DNA of 64,000 nt, taken from the NCBI RefSeq assembly GCF_008831285.2, contig NC_045138.2, forward strand, positions 2,121,143-2,185,142, written 5' to 3'. The position numbers and the translations under genes are program-made. The number at the start of each line of letters is the position of its first letter. Positions within the stretch are counted from its first letter, which is position 1. Below the pieces are notes generated by a model that was not told the DNA's origin, made no database searches, and worked only from the letters and a program-made list of their open reading frames with translations. Below, one piece after another: positions 21,931 through 34,592 of this stretch. Origin of the DNA: Nymphaea colorata (taxonomy: Eukaryota; Streptophyta; Magnoliopsida; Nymphaeales; Nymphaeaceae).

Positions 21931-23027
21931 GAGTAGAGGTATATATCGATTTTTATTCGGAAACCAAGTGGTTGGATTCAATAAAAAATTACATCAGATC
22001 AGAAGTTTTCTCTTCCCAAATCTGATAGATATCCAACTTCCATGGACATTGGAATCCATTACTTACATGTAAAGATTTGTCACCATCATCCAGTGGCTAC
22101 AAAGCGGGAATCTGACCGCCTTTTTTCATAATGCTGAAACACAATCTGTGGATGGGTAGGCAGCTGATCCGCAGCCTACAAAACAAGCAAATTGCTTCGT
22201 ATAGCTTCTGCCATTGCAAGTGTGTGTGTGCGTATATATATATATATATATATATAGTACATCTCTTAATAGATAAAAACATTTTGAGGATGCAAATGGT
22301 TGTAAATTTCTCCATTCTATTCATTTCAATGTACTTGAAAACGAAAAAACCTACTCTTGTTCGGATATTTCTCTGGTAATACGTGGGAAATAGGTTGCCT
22401 TCATTTTTCTACTTTCATAATGAAAGAAAAATGCCTTTAATGTTTGTGTTACATGATATACTATCAATTTTTTTTCTGTAATAGTGTCAACTCTTTGTGT
22501 TGTAAAGTAAAGTCACTAATATACAAGTTGAAGCATAGTATGAGTATCACCTCGAGATACCAGAAAAAGTTGGACCTTGGGGACATGGGAGCAGAAATCA
22601 GCCTTCACTAGGGTGATGGGAATAGCTTCTTGCTCTCCCCATGGGTACCTTCTGCAAATAGATCAAGAAACTAAATACTGCATGTCCTCAAAATTGTTAG
22701 TCGGCATTGCTACCAATATTAATAAGAAAGCAGAACTTCATAGCTTGTTTCAACAGGTGACACCACCCTTGTAGTGTCTGACGGTGTTCTCACGCTCTAG
22801 TCTTGAGCAGCGCAGCCCATGATGACTGGTGTGTGTATATGTGTAGAAAGGTAAAGGTCTTTTGGCTATTTACTGTCCAGCGGGAACAAACTCTTCACTT
22901 ATCCATATACTGGGTAGGAAACTACCAAAATTTCTTTGATTATAGAGGGAGAGGGAGGAGGAGAGACAAACAAACACATCTTTGTCTTGTCAACCTACCA
23001 TCTAAAGTGAGCAAATTTTTCGCTTAA
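21930..23027. repeat. Inverted T piece, M copy 3 and V copy 4
   Basis: 21930-22080 is an inverted T piece as at 13180. 22080-22480 is M with GT then (TA)n at 22216-22257. 22480-22920 is V. 22920-23027 is the start of FB arm sequence, cut off where gypsy element A begins. The intact site for the 8357 MITE (ATTTCAATGTACTT) lies near 22324. Confidence 0.75.
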
Positions 23028-23029
23028 TG

Positions 23030-26000
23030 ACTAGTTTGACCTGTCATCATGTTGCCAGGCTTGGTCTTAGGCGGTAGCACAAGACTAAGCCTTACAACTG
23101 GACCACACCTTGGGCGGGAAAGCATTCTCGTTAGTATTATGAGTGGTAACTTGTGGTATGTCGATGAGTATTCAAGAATACGTAGATAAACCTTATCCTC
23201 AGTTGCCAAATGGAAAATTTTATGCTCGTACCAAGTCTTTTGGCTAAGGTATATTGGCATATCTTATATGGAGCAATTTGATAAATCCCAATTCAATTAG
23301 GGTCCTATGCTCATTTTTCAAATATATGCATGACAGAGGTGGCCTTAGAAAGGGCTAGATGTTTATCGTTGTGTGATGATTGCATGTGCGTCTTCACAAT
23401 CTTTTGATCAATTTAATAATTTTAAATTCCGTTTTCTTATTTAAATCAATGTTTCCTTCGATCATCTCTATATATTCTTCAACATGATCACACCATGAGC
23501 TCATGCCTTAACCCTACTCGCAAAATGACATTGATTTTTCAAATACTATAATTCAGCAAATCCATTTTTTAGAATTACTTGAAGATTTACATTTTATCAT
23601 ACTTTGTCAATCTCTCATCTATTCATTTGTCCAACTTCATATTTTTAAACATGATAGCCAGTTGTTGGCTCAATTACCATTAATTACCAGCTTTGCTTGA
23701 CTTATGTCATGCATTCTTTTGCCCTCATTTTAGCCAAATATTTTTCCAAGTTCCAATACTGATGGTGGGCCTCTCCTTCTATTTTACTACTTCTATAATT
23801 TCATTGGACCATCAATTATTCATTGGCAAGTCTATTTTTTCTAGAGTTGTTTCAAAGTCTACATTTTTGTCAATCCCATATTTATTTATCCAACCTCATA
23901 TTCTTGAACATGATGGCCACCTATTGGCCCAATTCCTAACTCACTTGACTCAGGTCATGCATTATTTTTCCCTCATTCATATGCAGCCCAATAATTTTCT
24001 AGCGTCAATATACATAGTGTGTCTTTCTTTCCATGGGTAATCAATTATGCTTTGACAAGTCCATCTTTTTGTTGTAAAATTGCTTCAAAATGTACATTTC
24101 ATCGTACTTTATCAATCACTCATTTATTCATTGATACAACCTCACGTTTTCTAATTCAATTACCAACTTTGCTTGACTTAGGTTATACATTCTTTTTCCT
24201 CATAATTCTCCATCCTCAGTACTCATAGGGTTTATTTCTTTATATTTTACTACTTCCATAATTTGGGACATCGATTGCTCTTTGTCAATCCACCATTTAT
24301 TCGTTTGGAATCATATTCTCGAACGTGACTTCCCTTGACATTTTTCTGGCGTCAACACCCATAGTATATCTTTCTCCCTATTTTATTACTTTCATGATTT
24401 CATTGGACTATTATTTATTACAAATTGAATGTCAATATTTGCTTTACTCGATTATACTCTATTTTCAATCATTAGACATGCATGAATCAAACATCATGTA
24501 TTGATAGATTGCTCATAATTCTCATTATCTTTCTATATTATCAACTTGATATCTTTCTATGAGAATCACTATTTACCGATCATATTTCTACAGTAAATTT
24601 CTTTCATACAAGCTTTGTCCCAATTTGTGTCAAAATTCTTCTATATCCAAGCTCAGACACATGATATTACCTTTCATCCTCACATATTAATTTTCATTTG
24701 AGGCAATTTCAATTATTTTCTCTGCCTCAATCTCAGTCTGTGATCAACACATGCTGGAATCGGGCCATATATTCCTCGTTTCCTCACTAATATTTAGCCC
24801 AATAATTTTTCAGCTTCAATACATATGGAATGTTTGTCTTTCTATTTTACTACTTCCATGATTTTATTAGGCCATCGTTTATTCCAAGATTTTTGCTATT
24901 GCTCCCGTTATATTCCATTTTCAATCGTTGGACATTTGATTTTTGACTTATTCATGTACCCATGTTGAATCTGTATCTTCATAAATCGAACCTCATATAT
25001 TTATACTCTACTTGAGATTTAATCATTTCAAAACTATGTTTCTTTGTTTTGCTGCATTATCAACTAGACATCTCGCCATGAGAATAACCATCTACCGACC
25101 ATATTCTTATAACAAATTTCTTTTCTACCAACTTTGTCTCAATTTCTTCTCCTTAGAGACAAAACAGAAATGCTTGCATTCCAAAGCTCATATATATGTC
25201 ATTACCTTGCACCCTCATTTTCCTATTAAGGGAAAATATATCTTCTTTATATAATTTTGCTCATACCTTATTTGATTGAGGCAATTTTCATTACTTTCTT
25301 CACCTTAGTCTCAATCCAAGACATCAACCATTTATCTTCTACCTAACATTCTGTTATCAATCAATGCAGTTGCTAATACTGGGGCATTTTATTTTATTTT
25401 TATTTCAAGACATTTACAAATTGCTTTTGAAACAAATATTTTTCATTAACAATCACCATTGTCCATAGAAAAAGGGATCATATCCCAATCAAATCAACTA
25501 GCTGTTAAACTAAAGATTTGATCAACCGCAATCCGGCTGCTAGGCTCGAAGCTTTCTAAAAGCTAGCTCTACCATGTCACTAGACAAGGGAATTTTATGG
25601 AGCAAGTGCAACTTGGCCGTTTGGCTAAGGTCCTTTTCGAAGCAAGCTCAACCCAAACGCTAGTTTGGGAAATTTTAATAAGTTCAAAATCCAGCCTTGG
25701 GTGAAAACAAAAATTTCACCAAAAGGCACTTGGGTGATAGGAAATTTTCTTGTCACAACCAATGAAGAAGCAATAGTGTCTCAGCCATTGCTTCAACAAA
25801 GGTGTTCGAGGTGATGAAGGTTATTTCCTGACATTACCACTTGCTATTGAGCAACCCATTCAGGAAATGGGTAAAACCTGAAATTATGGACAAAAGAGCA
25901 ACTCACGCAGGCAAGTGATTAAATCTGCAATGCAAGCCGAAGCAACTCACACAGGTAAAGGGGTTAAACCTGCACTACAAGCTGAAACAACCCACGCAGG

Positions 26001-26325
26001 TAAATGGGTTAAATCTGCACTACAAGCCAACGCTGCCCACACAGGTAAGGGGTAGAACCTGCAAGCCAACGCAATGCACACATGTAAGGAGTTAAAATTA
26101 TGATGCAAGTCGAGGCAACCCACTCAGGGGGGTTAAACCTGAATCTGATATCAGCAAACCTATGTAGGCAAGGGGTTAAACATACAACATTAGCTCAAAC
26201 AACCCACTCAGGTAAGGGGTTAAGCTTGAAACATTTCTCCCAACATGTTTTGTTTGAAAAATTTGTGGTGCTTATCTTTTTCACTAAACACAGTTAACAC
26301 CGACTTAGTAACAAAGAGGGTCATT
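23030..26325 (+). mobile_element. Gypsy element A, non-coding interior
   Basis: 23030-23280 matches, in opposite orientation, the leader just inside the 5' LTR of element C (52500-52805; GGCGGTAGCACAAGACTAAG). 23560-25000 holds imperfect repeats of about 225-250 bp (GTCATGCATTCTTTTGCCCTC, repeated near 23957 and 24182). 25900-26240 holds repeats of about 43 bp (CAGGTAAAGGGGTTAAACCTGC). No gag or pol frame is present, so this was a non-autonomous or gutted element mobilised by relatives. Its 5' LTR is missing, cut at 23027. Confidence 0.75.
26307..26325 (+). promoter_or_regulatory. Polypurine tract of gypsy element A
   Basis: AACAAAGAGGGTCATT sits directly before the LTR start TGTAATCACCCC, the usual place of the plus-strand primer. 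The same site precedes the LTR of element B at 35683-35698. Confidence 0.7.
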
Positions 26326-29134
26326 TGTAATCACCCCAAATTTTTCTAAAAGATTGCGTTATTTTACCCAAGCGCAAAACCCAAATTTAGACGCAAGATT
26401 CAAATCTAAGATCCAACTTTCAGATCCAAATTAGATCCAAAGCTAAATTTAGATATGAATCGAGCATTTCAAACACAAAATCCAAAATCAAGTTCAAAAC
26501 GACAAAGTCTGGTGCGATACGCATCGCGCGCGCGTGCACAGACCTCCCCCCATTTGATGCTTCGTCCTCGCACCAAAAGATGTTTTGGAACTTGAAACGA
26601 AGCCGACCACTCTTTTATAACAAAAAAAAATCAGTTTTCTACATATTTTAAATAAATAAAAAAAGGGTTTTATGGTATTTTATCTCATTCATTTTAATTT
26701 CATTTTATTTAAAGTTTTTTTAAAAAAATCTAAGAGCCCACGCAACATGCAGTCGAGCAACAGTGCAGGCCCCCCTTTGTTTCCTCGCAAAAACAGCCCC
26801 TTGGGGGGCGGTTTTGGCTTCTTTGGGTGGGAAATAGTCCTGCCCACACCTCAAAAGGGTGTTTGCAGGGCTAATGGCCCATCCCCCTTTAGTCAAAACC
26901 TATTTTTCTAAAAAATTAAAAAATAATTCAAAATATTTTAAATTCGAACGAAAATATGGTGAAATTAAAAAAAATTCAAATTTTGGGTATTGGCTCCAAA
27001 ATCCTCTATAAATACCCCTCATTCCCCCCCCCCTGTTGGGTAAGAGTGGCCTTTGGGAGAAACCCTTGAGTATTCTCACTTGAAGACTTGGGTCGGGTTG
27101 TTGTATGAGCTCTCTCTCTCTCCCTCTTCCTCTTTCCATTTCTCCTCTTCCTGTCCAACTTGGAGCAAGTTACAACTCTCTTAGAGACATCATCTTCATT
27201 ATCTTGGAGATTCTTTCAATGTAAGTCCACGATCATTTCAAGCATCGTTTCTTTCTTCATTTTTCTCTTATCTTCATCTCCCCATGGCCGAAAGAGATAG
27301 TACTCAACCTCTTTTTTGAGATAAAAGGCTACGCTCAAGTGCACCGGGAGCATGAGAAGATGAGATGGTCTTTCATTTCCATGCTTGAGTCATGTTATTT
27401 CATTTCTTGAAAATAGTCTTGCCTTGTTTCCCCTTTTTCTCTCTTCTTCATTTTCCAATGGCTAAAGAAGATAGCTCTCAATCTCTATTTTAGAGTCAAG
27501 AGGCTATGCTCAAATGCACCGAGAGCATAAGAAAATGAGATGATATTTCTTTTCATAGTTGAATCATGCTACCTCTCTTTCTTTGAATATTGTTTTGTTT
27601 CAAGTTATTTGAATTTTTCTATCCATACGTGAATGTATGGCGAGAATGAGAGTATGGTTTGGAAATTTTTAACTTTATATTAATTTTTGAGGTTGGGACT
27701 TGTCCAACCCGGGAAAAACCCTCACGAAATATGTACATTTTAATATGCATTTGCCTGTCATTTTACTCGATAGTTTTCTTTTTAATCATCCGATTAAGAA
27801 CCTTAATGAGCACCATATCGTGTGGTTTGAGCTTCTTCCGTACCCAACGGTGGAAGAAACATATTCCCTTGCAACCAATGAAATAATAACATTCTATGTT
27901 TATATAAATCATATTTTCCAAAACATTTTCTATAGAAACCTTCTAATGCAGCCTTAGAGACTTATCAAACTTGAAGTCAATTGATTTCATTTCTTGATTT
28001 TTATTCTCATAAAGACATGTACGTATATACGTGTTGTATACGTATATGTGAACATGAATACCTTTCTTTATTTTCTCTCTTTATTATTGAACATATGTTC
28101 TTTATGATTGAACATGTGTTCGATATATGTGTGTTCCATTTTAAAATTTCTCGCTCCCTCTCTTTTTAAAATGATCTTCTCTTCTCTACTTGAACTAAAT
28201 ATCATTTTCGTAAGCTTTCATATATGTATATGAATACGTATCTCTTTCTTTGAAAATATTTGATTTTATGATTTGCAAGATCTCTTTCTCTCTTTCTTTC
28301 TCTATATCTCTCTTGGGATGTAGTCTTTCATCTTTTCCATTCTTTCAATATCTTACTATTATCTTCTAAGATTTTAATTTTTCATTTGCTGACTTCATCA
28401 AGACCACAAACCAAGTGATGACCCAATATTGGAATCATACTTGATGGTCTACAACCCCAATCTATTTTTAAATACTTTTCTTTCTTATATATATAATAAT
28501 TATGAAAACAAAATTCTTAGATCTATGCTATGATTCTATATGAATGTTGTGATATGAATGTTTCATTCTTTTTTAATCATATATTTTTCATTCTCTTTGA
28601 ATCATATATGCTTCATTCTCTTTTAATCATATATGATTAATGCATTCACAATCACTTAATATCATTTATGAGCATAATCACATCTCCAAAAGAACTTAAA
28701 CAAGATGAGATGAAGCTCTAACTAGGTGGTAACCAAATTAGAGCAAAAATCTCAAACCTACTTAAAGTCTTAAGAGAACATTAAAATGACTTTAAATGAT
28801 TTCTCAAGTTTTCTAAGTGATGTTTCTCAATTCTAGCTTTCTTCAAAATGTTTCACATTTTCAAGTAATTTTTCAAGAATCTTTTCAAAAGTTTGAAACA
28901 TCAAACTTTCAATATTTTTCTACACCGCATATAGAATGAAAAAGATGTTTAAGCCAAAACGAAATGCATCAAAGATAAACATAGCCCTTGGATTGATTAC
29001 TCCCGGTAAACGCACTGGGAACGGTTGATCCTCGTACCGACAGGCGAGTCCCTTTTTCTCTCATTTTCAAAATAAAATATCATTATTCTGAAGCACTCCA
29101 AAACCAAATACCAAAAATATTAGGGATGCAAACA
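26326..29134 (+). mobile_element. 3' LTR of gypsy element A
   Basis: A 2.8-kb LTR from TGTAATCACCCC to GGGATGCAAACA. It has a TATA box at 27007-27014, two copies of the intra-LTR repeat (AGGCTA.GCTCAAGTGCACC near 27325 and 27500), and the conserved U5 (28980-29134, with ATAGCCCTTGGATTGATTAC). The 43-bp repeats and polypurine tract to its left show that it is a 3' LTR. The right flank TATAT does not match the left, as expected when the 5' end is lost. Confidence 0.9.
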
Positions 29135-29789
29135 TATATATATCTAACTTGATATGTAATATACAAGTTTGATTTTTATGTACGTACTAGCATATTTATA
29201 ATCTCTCTCTCTCTCTCTCGCTCTCTCTCACACACACGCACACACAAACACATTTTATATCTGTAAAATGCTGTCTATTAATTGGCAACTTGCGACTTCC
29301 TAATGGCCTTGGCCATCATGAGCTACGTGAATTCCCAATGGTTTTGGCTGTTGGTGATTTACAAGAATTCTTATGAGAATTCCCAAAATTCTTGTAGTGT
29401 AATTTTTGGCTTCCTGAAATTATTTGTCCAAGTTTGAGCCAACTTTTTACAAGCTGAACCTACCCATCAGCAACTTGGCTGTGTTGCAGTCTTGAGGTTG
29501 TACATCAATGAACTCATTTACTGAACCATGTGAACATTTTTTTACCTTTAAAAGCACTGTGTTTAATATTATGTAATACTAATTTTCAGGTTAGTAGGAG
29601 GTGTATCTTATACTACCCATATTCCCTTAGGATACAAGGCCTCTTGTCAATATGTTGAAGTGATGTCTTACTTATACTTCTACTTTTATATTAGAAAAAC
29701 CCCATTTTTTTAGCACAAAGAGGTGATGCCATGAAAGCTCGAAATAGAGACTTGCCACTTATGAGCTTTCACCTCATCCATTGTGCCAA
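29135..29789. other. Microsatellite and unmatched spacer
   Basis: CT then CA repeats at 29202-29250. 29260-29790 shows small local inverted words (GAATTCTTATGAGAATTC near 29362) but no gene or second copy here. Confidence 0.5.
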
Positions 29790-31030
29790 CCCCTTTAGAG
29801 ATTCATGCAATACTTTTTTTTTTAATATACAACATATTTCTCTAAAGTTTCTAATGTTGTTCATGGATTAATGTATGGTAACCTTGCCAATCTGAAAGAG
29901 ATATTTCAATCGGACCAGTATTTTTGTACTGCCCAACTCCTGATTGAGAAAGCAAAAGATATTTCACTGAAATTGTCTGCTTCAATTGTGGTATATATCA
30001 CTCAAAAGTAGGCAGTCAAATAAAAAATTTTGAAAATCGAACCGGAGTACATTCCAGTTGTTGTCCTAACAATTTGAGTGTCACACCCAATTCTTTACAT
30101 GTAAGTAATGGATTACACTGTGTGAAAATTGAATGTCTATTGCATTTGGTAAGAAGAAATGTTGATCTGATGTATCGTTTTATCAAATCCAGTTAAATGG
30201 ATTCGGATTTAAGATCGAATATATATAATTTGGATTGTATCTGAATCACTGACATCCTCCCTCAGACCACCAAAACAGGCAAATGAAGGTTTCCATGGTA
30301 AGTACTTCTAAATATATCTCCAAGGGGTTTGGTTCAATCGGATCATGTAGAGGCTGGCAAGTGACCAGTCTCTATTTCCATGCTCCAAGGGCCAACTCCC
30401 TATGCTGCAAATGAAGGTCCACCAACACATAATTGAAGCATGACGGGGTGACATTCGGGGCACCAACACAGGCCTTATACTTTGGGGATGACAGGTTGGA
30501 TGGAGGTTTCGACTTTCTTTAGTACGGTGAGTCAAACCCAAAAACTTATGGATCCATATCCATAAAGAAGAAAATAGAGTAGTTTATGATATCAAATCCC
30601 AGAGTATGCATTAGGGGTTGAATCTATGGAGATCAATGTTATTTGAACCTGCCGGAATTGAGTCCAGCCAGTGGCAAATTTCATGCACTTTGATTAATTT
30701 AATATTATTTTAAGTTTTTGCTTAATTCATGTCTTTTATTTGTTAGAAAAAAATTGAATCCCTTAATTAATTGGCCGATTCTATTGAGAAACCCATTTTC
30801 ACAGCCATAGATATTCATAAGGAAAGTTCAGACTTGACCTCTTTAAAATAAATGCCACAGACACTCTTTTAGGGCAGTGGTACCTGATTCATGATCTGAT
30901 CCAGTTCAGCCTTTATATTACAATCGATGCAATCGGATAACCGGGTAAAACCATTAAATAGGAACCAAGTAGGGGCGGAGGAAAAGGGGTAGCTGGGGCC
31001 TGTGCCTCTCATATTTTAAAAATTTTAAAA
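29790..31030. repeat. Array block T, copy 3
   Basis: Matches 16935-19100 and 40130-41100, with marker GATTCATGATCTGATCC near 30885. An unmatched stretch at 30306-30545 is inserted relative to the other copies; a 77-codon minus frame there is unrecognised. From 30970 a truncated MITE start (GGGGCGGAGGAAAAGGGG) leads into AT-rich sequence to about 31130. Confidence 0.75.
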
Positions 31031-31179
31031 AATTTCTATATACATCTAAAAAAGATTAGTTTGATATATATAAAAAATTTGAACATTCTTATTTCTGCTT
31101 ATGATTCAAACTCTTTTCAGAAAAAAAAGATGGAATGATTTCAAAAATTGGTACAAAGAACAGAAATGAATCCTTTTTT

Positions 31180-31700
31180 TTACAAGGAAAAAGCTCGCTT
31201 TATGATTCATGTGGTTGGATCACAACAATTATGTCCATATAAACCTTCTTGAGGAGAACTGGCCTTGTTCTCTTACCAAGCATGGATGTATCTATCAGAG
31301 ATCTGGTCAAGTTCTTTCTTTTTCTTTTCTCCGTTTGAGAAAGAAATTTAAGGAAAGAAAGGCAGAGAAAATAACAAAGAAGAAGGGAGTTGAGCCACAG
31401 GGAGAAGGTGGAGAATGAAGGGGTTGGCTGTTGTGTCCCTCCTCCTTCCCTTCTGCTCTCTTCCTTCCTTTGTTTCTTCGTGTTTCTTTCCTAGTTTCTT
31501 TCTCAGAAGGAGAAAATGAAAAGTAGCAGGAAGAAGCAGGCCAAATCACTGGTAGATAAATCCATGCTTGGCAAGAGACCAAGGCGAGTTTTGGACATAA
31601 TAGCGAGGGTCTTTGTAAAAACATAATTCCTTGTTTTTCTTTATACAAGTTGACCAACCAGAAATTCCTTGCTAAGAGGCAGTGCCACATTAAATTTCAA
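31180..31700. repeat. Imperfect hairpin (H5)
   Basis: TCTTACCAAGCATGGATGTATC (about 31273) and TTTGAGAAAGAAATTT (about 31334) face AGTTTCTTTCTCAGAAGGAG (about 31493) and GATAAATCCATGCTTGGCAAG (about 31554). Apex near 31415. Arms are purine- or pyrimidine-rich, so the open frames on both strands here are by-products. It abuts the pol remnant of gypsy B. The stretch 31700-31867 shows nothing. Confidence 0.65.
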
Positions 31701-31867
31701 ATTTTAAGAGGCAGTGATATGTGAAAAAATGATAATTAATGATAGGTGAATCATCTGGGAGTGCCCATACTATTTCAAGTAATCGTGCAAGTTATTAAAA
31801 TCATCCCTTATATGTTCATTTCATAATAAAACCCTAAGGGATTTCAGTTGCTTATCAAGGGTAGCTA

Positions 31868-32432
31868 TCGTCCATTCCGTGGCCTCGAAAAGAATGAAGA
31901 TGGCATCTTACAACTGATCATATCTCTTTTCAAATGAACACTAGGAGACTGAGATATCATGAAGAAAATTGAAGATCTTGTGGGCTGATAGTGTTCACCT
32001 TTGTTTCAAATCTTCCCACGAATTTTGTAATCTTGAACTTCTTTTGAACTTTTTTTGTCTAGCCTCATGAGAGGGTCCCCTCTATGAACTAAGAACTTTG
32101 TTTTGATATGCAATGCAAAGTAATATTTTGTTATCAACTTTTAATTTTGTTCAACTTTTAATTTATCCTCCTCTTTACAGGATGTCAGAATTCAATGTCT
32201 CAGTTTCTTCTTTTTCTTCGAAAGTCCCCCCAAAAAGCATTTGTCAAACAAGCATTCAAAAACAGTAACATCCTTCATCCTTGGTTACTGATTCGATTGA
32301 AGAAATTAATATTGAAACTAATGAGGATCCTAAAATCCTTTAAATTGGTAGCAGTTTGTCAATAGACGAGAAGAAAAGATTGGTGGACTTTCTTATAAGT
32401 AACCAAGAAGCTTTGCTTGGACTTTTGAAGAT
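31868..32432 (+). mobile_element. Gypsy element B, sequence upstream of reverse transcriptase
   Basis: Truncated 5' part of B; no gag or protease. From about 32300 a frame reads ETNEDPKIL, a stop, then SSLSIDEKKRLVDFL, the linker normally found before the reverse transcriptase of plant gypsy elements. It shifts frame near 32420 into the main frame (TFEDMPGLD). The left limit is my estimate. Confidence 0.6.
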
Positions 32433-33707
32433 ATGCCAGGATTAGATCTCCAATTGGTCGAACATCATTTGCCCTTAAATCCAAATTGCAAGCTAGTTAA
32501 GCAAAAGTTGCGCAAGCTTCATCCTCGAGTAGAAGGGCCAGTAAATGAAGGATTAGAAGACCTACTAAGGGCAAAATTCATTTGTGCCATCAATTACCCC
32601 GAGTGGTTGGCTAATATCGCAGTTGTCTCCAAGAAAATTATTAAAGTCAGATTATGCATCGACTTTCGAGACCTAAACAAAGCGACACCAAAAGATGACT
32701 ATCCACTTCCAAACACCGATCTATTGGTTGATAGTACCCCAGGACATGCAATGTTCTCTTTTATGGATGGATATTCAGGCTATAACCAAATCAAATTAGC
32801 AGTCAATGATCAACCTAAGACCGCTTTTATTACACCATGGGGCATTTTCCGTTATACAGTGATGTCGTTTGGGTTGAAAAATGCTGGAGCAACTTATCAA
32901 AGAGCCACGGCCGCTATCTTCCATGATCAGATGCACAAAATCATGGATGCATATATTGATGCCATATTGATTAAATCTAAAGCGAGAGAAGACTACATTG
33001 AAACTCTTGCCCAGGTATTTGAGAGGCTTTTACAGTACAGGCTTCGTTTGAATCCTCAAAAATGTGTATTTGGGGTTAAATCATGCAAACTCTTGGGTTT
33101 CATGTTCAGTAAAAGAGGGATCGAGATGGATTTCACCAAAGCTAAAGCAATCATCGATATGCCACCACCTACTAATATCAGGGAACTGCGAAGTTTGCAA
33201 GGGCCAATCCAGTCCATCAGACGATTCATTTCCAATATAGCCATGAGATGCGAACCATTCAACCAGCTGCTGGGGAAAGGTGCCAAGTTTGAATGGGGTT
33301 TTGAATGCCAACAGTCATTTGAAAAGATCAAGAAATACCTTCTAAATCTGTCAATTCTAAAACCTCTCGTGTTGGGTAGACCATTGCTGCTTTACATCAC
33401 AATAAATGAGTCAGCAGGTAGCGGCTTGTTGGCACAATATGGGGAAGGAAGTTGCATCGAGCATGCAATTTATTACATTAGCAAAACTGTTGTCCAATAC
33501 GAGAAGAAATACTCTCCAATAGAGAAAACTTGTCTAGCATTGGTTTGGATGTGTCAAAAGTTGAGACATTATTTATTAGTTTGTGAGGTCAAGATACTCT
33601 TCAAGCTAAATCCTCTAAAGTACAACTTGGAACAATCATTCCTTAATGGGTTCATCGCCAAATGGCAAGTTTTGTTGATGCAATATGATCTTGAATATGT
33701 GTCTTAG
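32433..33707 (+). CDS. pol: Gypsy element B reverse transcriptase/RNase H fragment, inactive
   Basis: The 424-codon frame starts inside the domain at EDMPGLD. Residues 18-30 KQKLRKLHPR, 56-60 YPEWL, 73-83 RLCIDFRDLNK and 89-100 form the fingers. FMDGYSGYNQI (110-120) holds the first catalytic aspartate, and FGLKNAGATYQR (146-157) follows. The second catalytic motif, normally Y-V-D-D, is YIDA at 174-177, so an essential aspartate is gone. From about residue 330 it continues into the first part of RNase H (YYISKTVVQYEKKYSPIEK) and stops at YDLEYVS where homology continues. Polymerase activity is not expected. This is the longest frame in the window. Its start codon is only the first ATG after a frameshift, not a true start. 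Confidence 0.9.
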   Translation: MPGLDLQLVEHHLPLNPNCKLVKQKLRKLHPRVEGPVNEGLEDLLRAKFICAINYPEWLANIAVVSKKIIKVRLCIDFRDLNKATPKDDYPLPNTDLLVDSTPGHAMFSFMDGYSGYNQIKLAVNDQPKTAFITPWGIFRYTVMSFGLKNAGATYQRATAAIFHDQMHKIMDAYIDAILIKSKAREDYIETLAQVFERLLQYRLRLNPQKCVFGVKSCKLLGFMFSKRGIEMDFTKAKAIIDMPPPTNIRELRSLQGPIQSIRRFISNIAMRCEPFNQLLGKGAKFEWGFECQQSFEKIKKYLLNLSILKPLVLGRPLLLYITINESAGSGLLAQYGEGSCIEHAIYYISKTVVQYEKKYSPIEKTCLALVWMCQKLRHYLLVCEVKILFKLNPLKYNLEQSFLNGFIAKWQVLLMQYDLEYVS

Positions 33708-34590
33708 AAGTCAATCAAAGCACAAACAATTGCAGACCAGTTAGCAGACTTTCCTCAATACGAGGAAATCAGAATGAACAATGAGTTTTCAGATGAACGC
33801 GTATTAAGATTGGAAACAGTTTCGATATGAAATATGTACTTTAATGGATCCAGAAACGTGATGGGAGCAGGCATAGGTATCCTACTCATCTCTCCATAAG
33901 ATGAAATAATCCCATATTCCTTGAAACTCGACTTTTCATGTACCTATAACATGGCGAAATATGAAGCCCTCATTCAATGACTTCGTTCTTTATTAAGTTT
34001 TCAAGTGAAAATGGTGCATGCATTTGGTGACTCTCATCTTATTATAAACCAAGTGAATGGAGAATAGCAAATCAAAGACGAAAAATTGGTACCATATCAA
34101 GAGATCGCTGCCTCCTTAATCCGTCAGTTTGAATAAGGACAATTGGCTCACGTAAAGAGAAAAGGTAACCCTATTGCAGATAGCCTCGCGAGCCTAGGAT
34201 CCACTATCACCTTTCGAACCAATGAAGCAATCCGTTCTTTTGAGATTGGAAGATTGGAATGCCCTGCTTTTGACACAACGACGCATGTCTATCATATGCA
34301 AGAGGGGAATACGCTTTGGTACCATGACATCAAAAGGTACATTGAAAGTGGAGAATTCCCAATCGGAATGTCCAAAAATGAGCAGAAAGCAATTCAGCAT
34401 ATGTCAGCAAGGTACTTTATTATTGGAGGAGTGCTATAAAGACATGGATTTAGTACTGAATACTCTCGGTGCCTTGATGAAGACGAAACAAAGGAAGTCA
34501 TCAAAGAGTCACATCGAGGAGACTGTGGAGGCCATGTTGGTTACCAAACCCTCACCAAATAGATAATTCGGAAGGGATATTACTGGCATA
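33708..34590 (+). pseudogene. pol: Gypsy element B RNase H remainder and integrase zinc region, broken
   Basis: After the stop at 33707 the reading continues with YFNGSRN...GAGIGILLISP near 33840 (the active-site aspartate of the usual YFDGA is asparagine), then AKYEALI, AFGDSHLIINQVNGE and HVKRKGNPIADSLASLGS (34143-34200), with at least five stops. 34440-34590 holds the His-His half of the integrase zinc site in a shifted frame (SHRGDCGGHVGY). RNase H would remove RNA from the hybrid during reverse transcription; this one cannot be made. Confidence 0.85.
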
Positions 34591-34592
34591 CC

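Noticed and set aside
25900-26240. Regular 43-bp repeats that might be taken for a CRISPR array
   Set aside because: The units are contiguous, have no unique spacers, and lie in a plant gypsy 3' leader.
30290-30310. GGTAAGTAC-like splice donors conserved in T blocks (also about 17985 and 40640)
   Set aside because: No conserved open exon precedes them and no acceptor partner is evident. Conservation is explained by duplication.
31307-31690. 127-codon minus frame
   Set aside because: It lies in a purine/pyrimidine-rich hairpin where both strands are open by composition. No motif.
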